Position numbers and translations under genes: made by a program. The notes beneath the pieces are model-generated. The model saw nothing but the letters and a program-made list of their open reading frames with translations, was not told where the DNA came from and made no database searches. From Variovorax paradoxus (GTDB taxonomy: Bacteria > Pseudomonadota > Gammaproteobacteria > Burkholderiales > Burkholderiaceae_C), in assembly GCF_030815855.1 (NCBI RefSeq), contig NZ_JAUSXG010000001.1, positions 5,881,001-5,945,000 on the forward strand: a stretch of 64,000 nt of DNA, written 5' to 3'. Shown piece by piece: positions 62,068 to 64,000 of the stretch. How positions within the stretch are numbered: position 1 is the first letter of the stretch; each line of letters starts with the position of its first letter.

Positions 62068-62160
62068 GCGGCTTTTCCGGAGCTTGAGAGCCGCATGTAT
62101 AGCCGAGTCGGCGCTGTCCGCGCGTGGGACGGCGGGACAGTTTTCTGTAGAACTATCGCA

Positions 62161-64000
62161 CTAGCGACCGGCGGACAGTTCTTCCTGGCGCTCCAGGGCG
62201 GCCATCAACTCGTCGTCGATCTGGGCATGGCGCTGGCTCAGTTCGGCGGCGCGCGAGGCGTCGGTGGCGTAAATCGCTCCGCCGTCGAGTTCGAGCATTT
62301 CGCTGATGCGCTTCTGCTCGGCTTCGAGCGCTTCGATCTGCGCGGGGAGCGCGTCGAGCTCGCGCTGCTCCTTGTAGCTGAGCTTCTTGCGAGGGGTTGT
62401 CGGGCGGGCAGTGGACGGCTCGGCTCCGGCTGCTGCTGCGGCCGGTGCAAGTGCGGGCGGTTGCGGCGAGGGGCTGGCGGCTTGCCGCTGTTCGGCAATC
62501 TCGCGGGCGCGTTTCGACTGGATCAACCAGTCTTGCACGCTGCCTTCGTATTCGCGCCAGCGGCCGTCACCTTCGAAGGCGATCGTGCTGGTCACCACGT
62601 TGTCGAGGAAGGTGCGGTCGTGGCTGACCAGGAACACGGTGCCGTCGTAGTCCTGCAGCAGGCCTTCCAGCAGCTCGAGGGTGTCGATGTCGAGGTCGTT
62701 GGTCGGTTCGTCGAGCACCAGCACGTTGGCTGGGCGCGCGAACAGCCGGGCCAGCAGCAGCCGATTGCGCTCGCCGCCGCTGAGCGAGCGCACGGGGGAA
62801 TTGGCGCGCGCCGGGGAGAAGAGAAAGTCGGAAAGATAGCTCTTCACGTGCTTGCGCTGGTTGCCAATCTCGATCCACTCGCTGCCCGGGCTGATGAAGT
62901 CTTCCAGCGTGGCGTCGAGATCGAGCTTGTCGCGCATCTGGTCGAAGTACGCCACCTGCAGGTTGGTGCCGCGGCGGATCTTGCCGCTGTCGGGCTCGAG
63001 CTCGCCCAGGATGAGCTTGAGCAGCGTGGTCTTGCCCGCGCCATTGGGGCCCAGCAGGCCGACCTTGTCGCCGCGCAGGATGGTACCGGTGAAATTGCGG
63101 ATGACCGTCTTTTCGCCGAATGACTTGGTCGCATCGGTGAGCTCGGCCACGATCTTGCCGCTCGACTGGCCTGAGGCCACGTCCATGTTGACGCTGCCCT
63201 GGACTTCCCGGCGGGCGGTGCGGCTCGCCCGCAGGGCTTCGAGCCGGCTGATGCGGCTTTGGCTGCGGGTGCGGCGGGCCTCGACGCCCTTGCGAATCCA
63301 GACTTCCTCCTGGGCCAGCAGCTTGTCGGCCTTGGCGCTGATGACGGCTTCCTGGGCCAATTGCTCTTCCTTCTGCAGCAGGTACTGCTCGAAGTTGCCG
63401 GGATAAGAGCCCAGCTTGCCCCGGTCCAGCTCGACGATGCGGGTGGCGACGCGGTTCAGGAAGCTGCGGTCATGGGTCACGGTAACCACGCTCCCCTTGA
63501 AGTCGATCAGCAACTGCTCGAGCCATTCGATCGAGTCCAGGTCCAGGTGGTTGGTGGGCTCGTCTAATAGAAGGACGTCCGGGGCGGCCACCAGGGCTTG
63601 GGCCAAGGCCACACGCTTGCGGGTACCGCCGGAGAGAGAGCCGACCCGGGCGTTGCGGTCCAGGTGGAGGCGATGCAATGTCTCTTCGACGCGCTGCTCC
63701 CAGTTCCAGGCATCGAATGCTTCTATCTGGGACTGAAGGGCGTCCAGGTCCAGGCCATCCGCGCCGGAGAGATAGAGGTCCCGTATGGCGATGACGGGCC
63801 CCAGGCCCTGGCTGGCTGCGGTGAATACATCCGCATCCATATCCAATTGGGGCTCCTGGGCGACGTAGGCCACACGAAGGTTCTGCTGCATCTGCAGGGT
63901 GCCGTCGTCTGTCTTCTCCAGGCCACCCAATATCTTGAGCAGGGAAGACTTGCCCGCACCATTGCGGCCGATCAGGCCGATACGCTCAGATTCAAGAAGA
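62161..64000 (-). CDS. uup: ABC-F ATPase, Uup-like (5' end outside window)
   Basis: The visible 613 residues cover both ATPase domains of an ABC-F protein, a ribosome- or DNA-associated factor without membrane part. The first Walker A (GRNGAGKSS) is at the right edge, the second is GPNGAGKTT, and the signatures are LSGGTRKRVALAQAL and LSGGERNRLLLARLF. The C-terminal extension is a coiled coil (YKEQRELDALPAQIEALEAE), typical of Uup, which has been linked to transposon precise excision and ribosome rescue. The start lies beyond 64000. No neighbour suggests a special role. Confidence 0.93.
   Translation of the reverse strand, partial: LLESERIGLIGRNGAGKSSLLKILGGLEKTDDGTLQMQQNLRVAYVAQEPQLDMDADVFTAASQGLGPVIAIRDLYLSGADGLDLDALQSQIEAFDAWNWEQRVEETLHRLHLDRNARVGSLSGGTRKRVALAQALVAAPDVLLLDEPTNHLDLDSIEWLEQLLIDFKGSVVTVTHDRSFLNRVATRIVELDRGKLGSYPGNFEQYLLQKEEQLAQEAVISAKADKLLAQEEVWIRKGVEARRTRSQSRISRLEALRASRTARREVQGSVNMDVASGQSSGKIVAELTDATKSFGEKTVIRNFTGTILRGDKVGLLGPNGAGKTTLLKLILGELEPDSGKIRRGTNLQVAYFDQMRDKLDLDATLEDFISPGSEWIEIGNQRKHVKSYLSDFLFSPARANSPVRSLSGGERNRLLLARLFARPANVLVLDEPTNDLDIDTLELLEGLLQDYDGTVFLVSHDRTFLDNVVTSTIAFEGDGRWREYEGSVQDWLIQSKRAREIAEQRQAASPSPQPPALAPAAAAAGAEPSTARPTTPRKKLSYKEQRELDALPAQIEALEAEQKRISEMLELDGGAIYATDASRAAELSQRHAQIDDELMAALERQEELSAGR

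Overview
The window reads as chromosome of a high-GC betaproteobacterium of the Comamonadaceae, most likely Variovorax. This is inferred from gene order and protein style (divergent yggS/pilT-pilU, DUF3567, Bug-family receptors, phasins, DUF2242, DUF3108) and not from any rRNA marker, because no rRNA or tRNA gene is visible. Coding density is about 90 percent, no gene-free stretch exceeds 300 bp, and both edge genes are cut (a chemoreceptor on the left, an ABC-F ATPase on the right).

Layout. 1-9934: chemoreceptor tail, LysR/azoreductase divergent pair, glutathione transferase, rsmI, the yraN-diaA-dolP envelope/replication cluster, a beta-hydroxyacid dehydrogenase, and the type IV pilus retraction ATPases pilU and pilT divergent from yggS. 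9935-16124: an accessory island, all on the minus strand, holding a truncated VirD4 coupling protein, a broken WD/beta-propeller-like gene, an AT-rich four-helix membrane protein, and a 908-residue protein whose C-terminus looks like the XVIPCD signal of bacteria-killing type IV secretion effectors and whose N-terminus looks like a class 3 lipase without its nucleophile serine. 16125-25572: amino-acid catabolism (Lrp-type regulator, PutA, glutamate dehydrogenase, prolyl-oligopeptidase-like peptidase overlapping arginase). 25758-30244: a storage-granule group (wax ester synthase/DGAT with a lysine/alanine/proline tail, two phasin-like proteins, TetR regulator, alpha/beta hydrolase). 30257-33475: a self-sufficient CYP102-type P450-reductase fusion. 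33713-40701: an acyl-CoA catabolic locus (branched-chain-type ABC receptor, TetR, acyl-CoA ligase, fused biotin carboxylase/BCCP/carboxyltransferase). 40767-48552: SGNH hydrolase, PurU, omega-aminotransferase, ChaN-like lipoprotein, AbrB-family membrane protein and several conserved unknowns. 48686-53625: an aromatic-type catabolic set (FAH-family hydrolase, LuxR regulator, FAD monooxygenase, DUF2783 protein, Bug receptor). 53653-56562: YwqK-type repeat protein, VOC protein, TraB/GumN protein. 56574-60292: a copper-handling operon (DUF2946 protein, TonB-dependent receptor, YcnI-PCuAC fusion). 60328-64000: phospholipase D-family lipoprotein and the Uup-like ABC-F ATPase.

The most unusual content is the 10-16 kb island, which looks like the decaying remains of an interbacterial type IV secretion effector locus outside the Xanthomonadales, with an unstudied effector architecture. 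Second are the YcnI-PCuAC fusion, whose predicted mature N-terminus is a histidine, and the wax ester synthase carrying a PhaF-like basic tail next to phasins.
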